Assembly (NCBI RefSeq): GCF_030149235.1
Contig: NZ_JASBRW010000031.1
Location: 1 to 35,428, forward strand
Direction of reading: 5' to 3'
Length of the DNA stretch: 35,428 bases
From: Maricaulis sp.
GTDB lineage: Bacteria > Pseudomonadota > Alphaproteobacteria > Caulobacterales > Maricaulaceae
Shown here: positions 1-9,087 of the stretch, one piece after another
Position numbering within the stretch: the first letter of the stretch is position 1
Layout: every line of letters begins with the position of its first letter
Program-made: the position numbers and the translations under genes
Notes under the pieces: model-generated
What the model saw: only the letters and a program-made list of their open reading frames with translations
Databases searched by the model: none
What the model was told of the DNA's origin: nothing

Positions 1-218
1 TCTTTGGCGAAGAAGTAAGCCTGGGTTTCCGGCTCGTAATTGATCAGGAAGTTGATGCCGCCCTGGCGCCACAGCTCGACATCCTTGGAGCGGTGGTTGG
101 CGATGTGGGTGAAGCCCATGGCTTCGAAAATCGGCTCGATAATGCCGCGCTCCAGCGCTGCAAACTCGACGAATTCGAAACCGCAAAGTCCAATCGGGTT
201 CTCGAACAGATCGGCCAT
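1..218 (-). CDS. hpd: 4-hydroxyphenylpyruvate dioxygenase, N-terminal part (cut by window edge)
   Basis: The minus strand reads 72 codons from an ATG at 218 to the window edge with no stop. The peptide opens MADLFENPIGLCGFEFVEFA and continues with an alternating pattern ending in ...INFLINYEPETQAYFFAK, which is the typical start of bacterial 4-hydroxyphenylpyruvate dioxygenase. That Fe(II)-dependent cytosolic enzyme converts 4-hydroxyphenylpyruvate to homogentisate in tyrosine breakdown. The iron-binding His/His/Glu residues lie in the missing C-terminal part and cannot be checked. An AGAGG ribosome-binding site lies about 7 bases before the ATG, supporting this start. The gene diverges from a MarR-type regulator 136 bp away, which suggests substrate-responsive control. 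I am fairly sure of the family from the N-terminus alone. Confidence 0.85.
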   Translation of the reverse strand, partial: MADLFENPIGLCGFEFVEFAALERGIIEPIFEAMGFTHIANHRSKDVELWRQGGINFLINYEPETQAYFFAK

Positions 219-327
219 GCCAAACCTCTTTCAGCTCTAAAATGTGAATACGTGCCGGGCGCACGCGAAAACCGGGCGCTCTGGCCCTGATTACGCCGGA
301 AACTAGTCATTTGTTGCTATTGCGTCA

Positions 328-343
328 AGTTGTAAAAACAACT
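328..343. promoter_or_regulatory. Perfect palindrome, candidate MarR operator
   Basis: AGTTGT and ACAACT form perfect 6-bp arms around an AAAA spacer. The site ends 11 bases before the marR start codon and lies in the divergent hpd-marR region, where MarR proteins usually bind their own operators. Binding there could block marR transcription or translation initiation and could also affect hpd. The role is inferred from position and symmetry only. Confidence 0.45.
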
Positions 344-354
344 AAATTGCCGGA

Positions 355-819
355 ATGGACACGCTCGACACCGCAACCACGCCCGTCCTCAAGCTGGACG
401 AATACTGGCCCTATCAGATGGTCGTGCTGGCCGATCGCATTTCGCGCTCGACCGCCGCCGTGGTGAAGGAACGGGCCGATCTCAACCTGTCGCAATGGCG
501 GGTGCTGGCGGCGATCGCGGAACAGCCGGGCCGCACCGCGGTCGACGTGGTCAAGGTGACGCCGATGGACAAGGGCATTGTCAGCCGCGGGACCAAGGCC
601 CTGCTCGATGCCGGCCTGGTTCGCCGAGAGGCTTCCCAAGCCGATGGCCGGGTGAGCCACCTCTATCTGACGGCCAAGGGCGAGACGCTCTATGCCGAGG
701 TGCTGCCGCATGTCGAAGCCGTCGCCGGCCAGGCCCATGCGGCGCTGGGGGCGCAGGAGCGGACGGCGCTGCTGGCCATGCTGCAGCGGCTGAAAGCGGA
801 CTGGCCGGAGCCACAATAA
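355..819 (+). CDS. MarR-family transcriptional regulator
   Basis: This 154-residue protein has the size and layout of a MarR winged-helix dimer. N-terminal and C-terminal helices (about 15-40 and 115-150) would form the dimer interface. A helix-turn-helix lies at about 45-86, with a recognition helix near MDKGIVSRGTKALLDAGLV, followed by a wing at 89-105 containing the usual D-x-R turn (QADGRVSHLYLT). MarR proteins generally repress neighbouring genes and release DNA when they bind a small aromatic ligand. Divergence from hpd makes aromatic amino acid catabolism the likely target, but the ligand is not deducible. No strong Shine-Dalgarno sequence precedes the ATG; instead a palindrome lies immediately upstream, which would fit autoregulation. 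Confidence 0.88.
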   Translation: MDTLDTATTPVLKLDEYWPYQMVVLADRISRSTAAVVKERADLNLSQWRVLAAIAEQPGRTAVDVVKVTPMDKGIVSRGTKALLDAGLVRREASQADGRVSHLYLTAKGETLYAEVLPHVEAVAGQAHAALGAQERTALLAMLQRLKADWPEPQ

Positions 820-870
820 GCCTCACCCGTTTTCAATAAATGATGCGCCGCGGAATAACCGCTGGCCAGC

Positions 871-904
871 CGCGCCCTGTCAGCGTATGAGGGCGCGCCT
901 TTTA
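871..904 (+). terminator. Hairpin plus T-run between marR and typA
   Basis: CGCGCCCT (871-878) and AGGGCGCG (890-897) form a perfect 8-bp stem with an 11-base loop, followed by CCTTTTA. It looks like an intrinsic terminator for marR. However, only about 17 bases remain before the typA start codon, too few for a separate promoter. The typA transcript must therefore begin inside or upstream of it, so it may act as an attenuator or leader hairpin for typA. Confidence 0.5.
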
Positions 905-921
905 CTAGCAGGATTACCGCC

Positions 922-2748
<1,827 letters not shown>

Positions 2749-2750
2749 GG

Positions 2751-3407
2751 CTAGCCCCTCATTCCGGATGAGGGCGACCGTTCCTTCAACTCCGCCACAA
2801 TCCCCTTCACATGCACGGGCGAGAGCCCGATCCATTCGCCGCAGCGGCGGATGGATTCGATCTGGTCTTCATTCGGCGTGTGGTCACCGGCCAGGGCGAC
2901 CTCGACCAGGTTGAGGAGGACGGTTTCCCGGCCGCTATCGCTGAGCTCGTCCTTCAGGCCCTTGATCAGGCCGGAGATGTCGCTGGGCTGGCGCTGCTCG
3001 TCTTCGAAAGCGGCGTCGATGGCGGTGCGGTCGAGGGACTGCTCGCCGGAGCGGGCGGTTTTCATCAGTTCGACGATGAGGGTGCGGGCGGCGTCGCTGT
3101 CGGCCTGCTCGCCCATGATCGCCAGCGAGACCATGGATTTCAGGCAGGCTTCCTCAAAGCCGGCCATGAAGCGTTGCTCGACCTCGGGGTCGAAGCGTAG
3201 CACCTCCGGCTCGAAGCGGGCCTTGCAGGTGCGGCATTCGATATAGGGCTGGTATTCCTGCATGGGGATCAGCGGAATGAAGTAGAGATTGCCCCAGTCC
3301 TTGTCGCGGCGTTCGCGATAGGGGCGGCGGTCCTGGCAGGAGGGGCAGTGGAACTCACCCTCGGACAGGATTTTGCGCGTCACGCGCGTGCCGAAAAAGA
3401 TAAACAT
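2751..3407 (-). CDS. Zinc-ribbon protein with TerB-like C-terminal domain
   Basis: The predicted product is 218 residues from the ATG at 3407. The reading frame stays open to a further in-frame codon at 3452, but MFIFFGTRVTRKIL is a typical start for this group. The N-terminus holds two CxxC pairs, C21/C24 and C58/C61, which should bind one zinc ion. The rest (about 80-215) is helical and acidic and resembles TerB/DUF533-like domains, including MSLAIMGEQADSD and a repeat-like second half (VEVALAGDHTPNEDQIESI). No enzyme motif is visible and the substrate is unknown. It is probably cytosolic, since there is no signal peptide. A palindrome and a hairpin lie upstream. The family call is moderate; the function is unknown. 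Confidence 0.7.
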   Translation of the reverse strand: MFIFFGTRVTRKILSEGEFHCPSCQDRRPYRERRDKDWGNLYFIPLIPMQEYQPYIECRTCKARFEPEVLRFDPEVEQRFMAGFEEACLKSMVSLAIMGEQADSDAARTLIVELMKTARSGEQSLDRTAIDAAFEDEQRQPSDISGLIKGLKDELSDSGRETVLLNLVEVALAGDHTPNEDQIESIRRCGEWIGLSPVHVKGIVAELKERSPSSGMRG

Positions 3408-3427
3408 GCCCAAGCGCCCCCCGACGC

Positions 3428-3453
3428 ATTGCCCGGCCCCCAAGGCCGGCAAT
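3428..3453 (-). promoter_or_regulatory. Leader hairpin upstream of the zinc-ribbon gene
   Basis: ATTGCC-C-GGCC (3428-3438) pairs with GGCCGGCAAT (3444-3453) with one bulged base and a 5-base loop. It sits about 21 bases before the zinc-ribbon start codon. There is no T-run on either side, so it is a leader structure rather than a terminator. Function is unknown. Confidence 0.3.
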
Positions 3454-3488
3454 CAGGTTAGAGGCTTGCCCGTGGAAATCCAGAGTTT

Positions 3489-3502
3489 GAATACGGGTAT
3501 TC
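3489..3502. promoter_or_regulatory. Palindrome GAATAC-GG-GTATTC, candidate operator
   Basis: Perfect 6-bp arms flank a 2-base centre, about 82 bp upstream of the zinc-ribbon gene start and downstream of the M16 terminator. Its position in an otherwise unassigned promoter region makes it a candidate transcription factor site. No regulator in the window is an obvious partner. Confidence 0.3.
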
Positions 3503-3526
3503 GCAGGCCCCGCATGGCAGGCCGAC

Positions 3527-3561
3527 AGAAAACAGGCGCCGGAGATATCGCCGGCGCCTGT
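3527..3561 (-). terminator. Intrinsic terminator of the M16 peptidase gene
   Basis: ACAGGCGCCGG (3532-3542) and CCGGCGCCTGT (3551-3561) form a perfect 11-bp stem with an 8-base loop. Read on the minus strand it is followed by TTTTCTG. It begins 29 bases after the stop codon of the M16 peptidase gene. Confidence 0.85.
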
Positions 3562-3590
3562 GATCAAGCTCGCAATGATTAGGGCTTGGC

Positions 3591-6332
3591 TTATTCGCCG
3601 AGGCTACGGACCTCAACCTCGCCAAGGCCCAGCTCGCGAATACCATCCTCGATCAGGGCGGCATCGCCGATGATCAGCCAGACCAGCTGATCGGGCTGAA
3701 CGACTTCGCGCGCCGCGGCGTGGATCGTCTCCAGCTCGAGATTGCGATAACGCTCGGTCAGCGTAGCCGGATAATTCCAGTCACGGCCGAGATTGTGGCT
3801 CGAGACCAGGCTGCCACGAACGGCAGATGCGGTTTCGAACTGGCCCGGCAGGGAGCGCGTATTGTTATTGATCGAGCGCTCGAGCTCTTCCGGCGTGGCC
3901 GGATTGGTCGAGGTGAACTCGTTGAACTCCCGCATCAGCTCGGACAGGCTGTCCGTGGTACGGTCGGTTTGAACCGGCGCATAGACCAGCCACGGCCGCT
4001 GGCCACGGGCCCCCCAGAGCAGGGTCTGGGCGCCATAGGACCAGCCCTTGTCCTCACGCAGATTCATGTTCACGCGTGCGGAGAAGGAGCCACCAATGGC
4101 GTCATTCATGGCGCCATAGACTTCCGGGTTCTCAACCGAGCCGGACGGGCCGATGAGGCCGGCCAGGATCAGCGATTGCGGCGAGTTCGGGCGGTCCACA
4201 ATAATCACGCGGCCTTGCCCGTTCTGCGCCTCTGACAGGTTTTTCTGCGGCAGCGGCGTGTTCGGCGCATCCCAGCGGCGGAAGGCGCGTTCAACGACAG
4301 AGGTGATTTCCTCCAGCGTCGTATCGCCGACCACGAACAGGGTCGCATTGTCCGGACGCAGCCAGGCCGCCTGGTGGGCCAGGAGGTCGTCACGGGTAAA
4401 GCCGCTGACGGTTTCCGGATTGCCCGAACCGGTGAAGGGCACGGAATAGGCGTGACCCTCGCCGAACATTTCCGGCGGCAGCATGCGCAGGGCGATGGCG
4501 ATCGGGTTGGCCATTTCCTGCTGGATACCGCTCAGCGTCATCTGGCGCACACGCTCGATATCGTCGCTGGCAAAGCTCGGATCGGTGATCACCGTTGCCA
4601 TCAGCTCGACCGATTCGCGCAGATTGGCGCGCAGGGCAGAGAGCGTGACGGAGGAGGTGTCGAGGCCGGCACCGGTGGAAAGCTGGGCGCCGAGGCGTTC
4701 CGCTTCCGCGGCGATCTCGAGCGCATTCATGCGGCCGGCGCCCTCATCGAGCATGTTCATGGTGAAGTCGGCGAGACCGAGCTGGCCGCCTGCAGCGCTG
4801 TCTGCGGCATAACCCGCATCGAACACCATCTGCATCTCGACGACAGGAACCGCATCGCGGCGCACGAAGACGAGGTCGACGCCATTGGACAGTTCCGCCG
4901 TCTGCACGTCTGGCCAGACCAGTTCCGGCGTCGAGGCGACGACCGGCAGGGCCGAACGATCGGCATCGGTTTCAACGCTTTCATGATCGCCGAAGGGCAG
5001 GACGTGGATTTCGTGCGAACCGGTATTGAGCCATTCGCGCGCCGTCGCTGTAACAGCTTCCGGCGTGGCCGAATTGAGCCGCTCCAGATAGGTGCGCCAG
5101 AAGCCCGGATCACCGGCATAGAGCTCACCCTGGGCCAGGGTGACAGCCTTGCCGCCGAACCCGCCGATCTGCTCGAGGCCGCGAACCACACCGGCATTGG
5201 TACGGGTGACGGCGGCTTCGAGTTCCTCGGCGGTGACGCCTTCGGCCATCATCTCCTCGACCATCTCGTCGAGGCGGGCCGAGGCGGCGGCAACATCTTC
5301 ACCCGGGTTGAGGGTGATGATGACATTGAACATGGAAGCGAGCTGGTGCTCCTGTACCCAGGCGCTGGCGCTGGTTGCGACCTGACGATCGAAGACGAAG
5401 TCCTCATACAGGCGCGAGGTGCGGCCGCCGCCCAGGGCGGTGGCGAAGAGCTCGAGCTCGGCGCGTTCTTCCGTGGTGCGGCCCGGTACGACCCAGGTGC
5501 GGTAGATGCGCGCCTGCGGCACGTCATCATAGAGCACTTCGGTGGTGTCATAGCGGCGTTCCGGAACCCATTCATTGATGCGGTTGAGCGGCGGGCCGAC
5601 CGGGGCGTCGCCGAAATAGCGCTGCACCAGCGGGCGGGCTTCCTCCGCGTCGATATCACCGGCCAGGACGAGGACGGCATTGGTGGCGCCGTAATACTGA
5701 CGGAACCAGGAATAGACGTCTTCCAGCGAGGCCGCTTCCAGGTCTTCCATCGAGCCGATGGTGGAGTGGGCGTAGGGGTGACCTTCCGGGAAGAGGGCGC
5801 GCAGCTGGGAGTACTGCACCATGCCATAGGGCTGGTTATCGCCCTGGCGCTTCTCGTTCTGGACCACGCCGCGCTGTTCGTCGAGACGGTCCTGGTCGAC
5901 CGCGCCGAGGAGGTTGGTCATGCGGTCGGATTCCATCCACAGCGCCATCTCCAGGGCCGGGGTCGGCACGGTCTGGAAATAATTGGTGCGATCGAACCAG
6001 GTGGTGCCGTTCATACCGGTCGCGCCGACCTGTTCGAAGGGACCGAAGTAATCATCATTATAATTCTCCGACCCATTGAACATCAGATGCTCAAACAGGT
6101 GGGCGAAACCGGTCTTGCCTTCCGGTTCATCGGCCGAGCCGACGCCATACCACATGCTCACCGCCACGATCGGCGCCTTGCGGTCTTCGTGCACGATCAC
6201 GGTCAGGCCGTTATCGAGCTCGAAGCGTTCATAGGGAATTTCAACATCGGGCACCTGTGCGGTCGCAAGACCGGTCCAGGTGAGGGCGGCGGCAACGGCC
6301 GTCGCAAACATGCGGTGCATCACTTGATCCAT
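3591..6332 (-). CDS. Periplasmic M16 family zinc metallopeptidase (two-lobe)
   Basis: This 913-residue protein begins with a signal peptide (hydrophobic 9-25, cleavage near ATA-Q26), so it should act in the periplasm. The first lobe carries the inverted zinc motif H78-L-F-E81-H82, with a likely third ligand E160 in VVQNEKR and the following QPYG stretch typical of M16B enzymes. The second lobe, from about residue 450, repeats the fold but lacks HxxEH, as in other single-chain M16 proteins where it completes the clamp. These enzymes degrade peptides trapped in an internal chamber. An alternative start (MHRMFAT, residue 6) would still give a signal peptide. The gene has its own terminator and diverges from the SDR gene. 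The natural substrate is unknown. Confidence 0.92.
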   Translation of the reverse strand: MDQVMHRMFATAVAAALTWTGLATAQVPDVEIPYERFELDNGLTVIVHEDRKAPIVAVSMWYGVGSADEPEGKTGFAHLFEHLMFNGSENYNDDYFGPFEQVGATGMNGTTWFDRTNYFQTVPTPALEMALWMESDRMTNLLGAVDQDRLDEQRGVVQNEKRQGDNQPYGMVQYSQLRALFPEGHPYAHSTIGSMEDLEAASLEDVYSWFRQYYGATNAVLVLAGDIDAEEARPLVQRYFGDAPVGPPLNRINEWVPERRYDTTEVLYDDVPQARIYRTWVVPGRTTEERAELELFATALGGGRTSRLYEDFVFDRQVATSASAWVQEHQLASMFNVIITLNPGEDVAAASARLDEMVEEMMAEGVTAEELEAAVTRTNAGVVRGLEQIGGFGGKAVTLAQGELYAGDPGFWRTYLERLNSATPEAVTATAREWLNTGSHEIHVLPFGDHESVETDADRSALPVVASTPELVWPDVQTAELSNGVDLVFVRRDAVPVVEMQMVFDAGYAADSAAGGQLGLADFTMNMLDEGAGRMNALEIAAEAERLGAQLSTGAGLDTSSVTLSALRANLRESVELMATVITDPSFASDDIERVRQMTLSGIQQEMANPIAIALRMLPPEMFGEGHAYSVPFTGSGNPETVSGFTRDDLLAHQAAWLRPDNATLFVVGDTTLEEITSVVERAFRRWDAPNTPLPQKNLSEAQNGQGRVIIVDRPNSPQSLILAGLIGPSGSVENPEVYGAMNDAIGGSFSARVNMNLREDKGWSYGAQTLLWGARGQRPWLVYAPVQTDRTTDSLSELMREFNEFTSTNPATPEELERSINNNTRSLPGQFETASAVRGSLVSSHNLGRDWNYPATLTERYRNLELETIHAAAREVVQPDQLVWLIIGDAALIEDGIRELGLGEVEVRSLGE

Positions 6333-6455
6333 TCCTCCTCAGGTTCGGGCTGCAAAATGCAATGCGAGGGGTGTGGAGTGAAACTAAATTTGTCGTAATG
6401 GCCCGGGGATCACGCAGAACAGACGTGATGCCCGTCGAAATCGCGTCGGTCCCGC

Positions 6456-6494
6456 TCCGGTAGCGCGCGGCTTCCGCGCTGAAAGCGCACCGGA
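6456..6494 (+). promoter_or_regulatory. Compound hairpin in the SDR gene leader
   Basis: TCCGGT (6456-6461) pairs with ACCGGA (6489-6494), and inside it AGCGCG (6462-6467) pairs with CGCGCT (6475-6480) around CGGCTTC. The right arm contains an 8-base bulge. It lies 70 bases before the SDR start in the 232-bp region between the M16 and SDR genes. A weaker repeat, ATCACG/CGTGAT, is at 6409-6429. No T-run follows. Confidence 0.3.
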
Positions 6495-6564
6495 ACGCCT
6501 CGACACCCCCGCACCCAGGCGCTACGCCTTTCGCCAACAACACCACAAAGGGGAGGTTCGATAA

Positions 6565-7344
6565 ATGGACGGTTTGTTTTCTCTGGAGGGCCGCACGGCT
6601 CTGATCACAGGCGGCTCGCGCGGTATCGGTGAGATGATCGCCGAGGGTTATCTCAAGGCCGGCGCCAAGGTCTACATCACGGCCCGCAAGGCGGCTGATT
6701 GCATGGCCACAGCAGAGCGCCTCTCGGCGTTCGGCACGTGTGTCGCCCTGCCGGGCGATGCGTCCGGAATGGACGGTGCCCAGGCTCTGGCAAAGCAATA
6801 TCTGGAGCATGAGAGCACGCTCGACATTCTGGTCAATAATGCCGGTGCGGCCTGGGGTGCCCCGTTCGAGGAATTCCCGGAAAGCGGCTGGGACAAGGTC
6901 ATGGATCTGAACGTGAAAACGCCCTTCTTCCTGACCCAGGCCCTGTATCCGGCCCTCAAGGCCAATGCGACCCAGGACAAGCCGTCGAAGGTGATCAATA
7001 TCGCATCGATTGACGGCCAGTCGGTCAACATGATGGAGACCTATTCCTACGCGGCCTCGAAGTCCGGCATCATCCACCTCACCAAGCGCCTGGCGCTGGA
7101 ACTGGCCAAGGACAATATCATCGTCACCGCCATCGCTCCGGGTGCCTTCGCCTCGCAGATGAACAAGGTCGCCCGTGACCATGAGGACATGGTGGCCCAG
7201 GCGGTTCCGTCAGGCCGCATCGGCCAGCCGGCGGACATGGCCGGCGCTGCGATTTTCCTGGCCTCGCGGGCAGGCGATTACGTTGTTGGTTCGACATTGA
7301 CCGTCGATGGCGGCGTGACCCATGCGCGCGGCAGCGGGTTCTAA
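6565..7344 (+). CDS. Short-chain dehydrogenase/reductase (FabG/RhlG-like)
   Basis: This 259-residue classical SDR is a cytosolic NAD(P)-dependent oxidoreductase. It shows the cofactor motif TGGSRGIG (15-22), NNAG (91-94), the structural Asn in DLNVKTP, catalytic S148, and the Y162-x-x-x-K166 pair in YSYAASK. The C-terminal DGG near ...STLTVDGGVTHARG is normal for the family. The arginine in the GGSRGIG loop and R41 suggest NADPH preference, which is inference. The closest remembered family members act on 3-oxoacyl substrates, but the substrate is not deducible. A strong AAAGGGGAGG ribosome-binding site precedes the ATG. The stop codon overlaps that of the convergent AraC-type gene. Confidence 0.9.
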   Translation: MDGLFSLEGRTALITGGSRGIGEMIAEGYLKAGAKVYITARKAADCMATAERLSAFGTCVALPGDASGMDGAQALAKQYLEHESTLDILVNNAGAAWGAPFEEFPESGWDKVMDLNVKTPFFLTQALYPALKANATQDKPSKVINIASIDGQSVNMMETYSYAASKSGIIHLTKRLALELAKDNIIVTAIAPGAFASQMNKVARDHEDMVAQAVPSGRIGQPADMAGAAIFLASRAGDYVVGSTLTVDGGVTHARGSGF

Positions 7345-8357
7345 CCCCGCTTCACTTCACTCGGCGTTCTTCCGGTTTCTTCCCGGAAGATCCGGTTGAA
7401 CGCCGACTTCGAATTGAAACCGACCTCGTAGGCCAGCTCGATGACCGTGCGGCGTTTATGGGCGGGGTCGGCCATCAGCGTGTTGATGGCGTCGAGGCGC
7501 ATCAAGTTGATGTAGCGAGAGAAACTCGAGCCGGATCCGGCATTGATGCTGCGCGAAACCTCGCGCGGGCTGAGACCGGTTTCGCTGGCCAGGTCAGCCA
7601 GGGTGAACCGGGGTTCGCGCCAGAGCTCCCGCTCACGGACGAGAGCGTCGATCGGGCCGAAACGGGCAATGGCCTCGCTATCGTCGCGATCGGCCAGATT
7701 GGTTTCCGGCTTGGCCGGAACGGCACCCTGCAGCCCATCATGACGCCAGGCGAATACGCCCATGGCGGTCAGCAGGCCGGTGACCGAGACCAGGACGAAA
7801 GACAGGGCCAGATCGTCGGAGATCCAACCGGTCTGGCCGAGCACCAGCTCACGTACAATGTCGAGCGCCGCAAGAGCAGCAAAGGCTGCAACGGCATAGC
7901 CGACCCAGCCCAGATCAATGCTCCTGTCATCAGAGCGGAACTGCGCCGCTGCGAGGCGGTGGCGGAACAGGATTCGGATGGCGAGGCCAATATAGATAAC
8001 CAGGCTGGGCAGGCCGAAAACCTGTGACATGGGAGGCTCAGGCCGCCACAGGACAATGATCACGGCCGGCAGGACATGCAGAAGATCGATGGGCCGAGGC
8101 GGCTGGTCGGCGAAGGCGAGGGTGCGAACCACCAGATAGAAGAGCGGTCCGTAGAGCAGGCCAAAGGCGCTGGTGATGTCCAGTGCCGGCGGCAAGCTGC
8201 CGGTGGTCATGCCCAGATTGGCCAGCATATGCGTGCCGAATACCGCCGCCAGCCCGGCCAGCGGGCGCAGGCGCGGCTTCAACGCCAGCAGGATCGCCAG
8301 AGCGGCGGCGTGATAGGCGGTCAGCAGGAAGACCAGCGTCAGAAGAGTCAAAGTCAT
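7341..8357 (-). CDS. Membrane-anchored AraC-family transcriptional regulator
   Basis: This 338-residue protein has two parts. Residues 1-215 are very hydrophobic and contain about six or seven membrane segments, starting MTLTLLTLVFLLTAYHAAALAI. Residues about 235-338 form an AraC/XylS DNA-binding domain, with two helix-turn-helices (LADLASETGLSPREVSRSIN and VIELAYEVGFNSKSAFNRIF) and the family-typical ending EETGRTPSEVKRG. Such regulators presumably sense a signal at the inner membrane and act on nearby promoters; the ligand is unknown. The stop codon (7341-7343) overlaps the stop of the convergent SDR gene. A small membrane protein gene lies 12 bp upstream on the same strand, so the two are probably co-transcribed. 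Confidence 0.88.
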   Translation of the reverse strand: MTLTLLTLVFLLTAYHAAALAILLALKPRLRPLAGLAAVFGTHMLANLGMTTGSLPPALDITSAFGLLYGPLFYLVVRTLAFADQPPRPIDLLHVLPAVIIVLWRPEPPMSQVFGLPSLVIYIGLAIRILFRHRLAAAQFRSDDRSIDLGWVGYAVAAFAALAALDIVRELVLGQTGWISDDLALSFVLVSVTGLLTAMGVFAWRHDGLQGAVPAKPETNLADRDDSEAIARFGPIDALVRERELWREPRFTLADLASETGLSPREVSRSINAGSGSSFSRYINLMRLDAINTLMADPAHKRRTVIELAYEVGFNSKSAFNRIFREETGRTPSEVKRG

Positions 8358-8369
8358 GCGCAGTCGTAA

Positions 8370-8687
8370 TCAGCCAGCGGTCGCAGACTGAGCGGCATAA
8401 ACGATATTGAGGATGATAGCGATGTTGAAGCCGAGCCCAAGCGTGGTGGTAAAGGCACCGATCGCTGCGACACCCGCCAGCAAAATCGCGCGCAGCGGCA
8501 TCATCACCAGGGCGCGGCCGCGGCCGCCAAGGGCCTTGTTCGGCCGGGCGACCTGTTCGGCAAGGTCACGGAATCCGCCGCGCCACAACAGGGTTGTGAT
8601 CAGGATCCACAACGCCGTCCCGAAGATCGGCGCAAACTCCAACAGCGTGCCCATGCCAGGCACGTCGAGCAGGTCTTCAAACTCCAC
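8370..8687 (-). CDS. Small two-span membrane protein, function unknown
   Basis: This is a 105-residue protein starting with GTG at 8687, preceded by GAGGAAAGG about 9 bases upstream. It has a hydrophobic segment at about 15-36 (FAPIFGTALWILITTLLW), a basic loop (RPNKALGGRGRAL) and a second long hydrophobic stretch at about 60-98. I do not recognise a named family. It lies 12 bp upstream of the membrane AraC-type regulator on the same strand. It could modulate or anchor that regulator, but nothing in the sequence proves this. The consistent membrane pattern and good ribosome-binding site argue for a real gene. Confidence 0.6.
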   Translation of the reverse strand: MEFEDLLDVPGMGTLLEFAPIFGTALWILITTLLWRGGFRDLAEQVARPNKALGGRGRALVMMPLRAILLAGVAAIGAFTTTLGLGFNIAIILNIVYAAQSATAG

Positions 8688-9087
8688 GGAAACTGGCCTT
8701 TCCTCATCCCCCGGCTCTCCTTACAGGCTGGTCTGGAGCCTGGCTACGGGATTCCCGTACCAGAAGAACGGATTGCCTACGGGTGTGGCGCGGTTACTGC
8801 GATTCCGGGAAGCGCTCATTCGCTTGACGGGTAACGTCCTCCGTCCTTGCAGAATCGCCGGCCTGAGACTTCCTCAAGGCTTATCAATACAACTTTTTGG
8901 AGCAATATTTTCTCATCACTTCAGAGGTTTATGCTTTAATGCGAAAGCCGCTCAACCAGTTTGGGCTTTCGTACGTATAAACCGCGGGATAAGCAGCAGA
9001 CATTGCTGCCATGACGGCGACGGATCGCGGGTCTTATCGCCGTTAAAGGCGCACGCGGCCAGGGGACGCCGCGATAGCGAGGGTAGG
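8688..9087. other. 400-bp non-coding gap with AT-rich core and hairpin
   Basis: No convincing gene lies here, although a plus-strand frame happens to stay open through it. The stretch from about 8880 to 8942 is markedly AT-rich for this genome and probably contains promoter elements for the export operon. CGAAAGCC (8942-8949) and GGCTTTCG (8964-8971) form a perfect 8-bp hairpin with a 14-base loop and no T-run. I could not fix a definite -35/-10 pair. Confidence 0.4.

Noticed and set aside
4374-6398. A 674-codon plus-strand frame opposite the first M16 peptidase gene
   Set aside because: The M16 frame has a signal peptide, zinc motif and terminator. The opposite frame has none of these and reads as compositional noise.
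8407-9087. N-terminal extension of the adaptor reading frame through the non-coding gap
   Set aside because: The frame is open by chance. A normal membrane anchor and ribosome-binding site start at 9088, and the extension overlaps the small membrane gene on the other strand.
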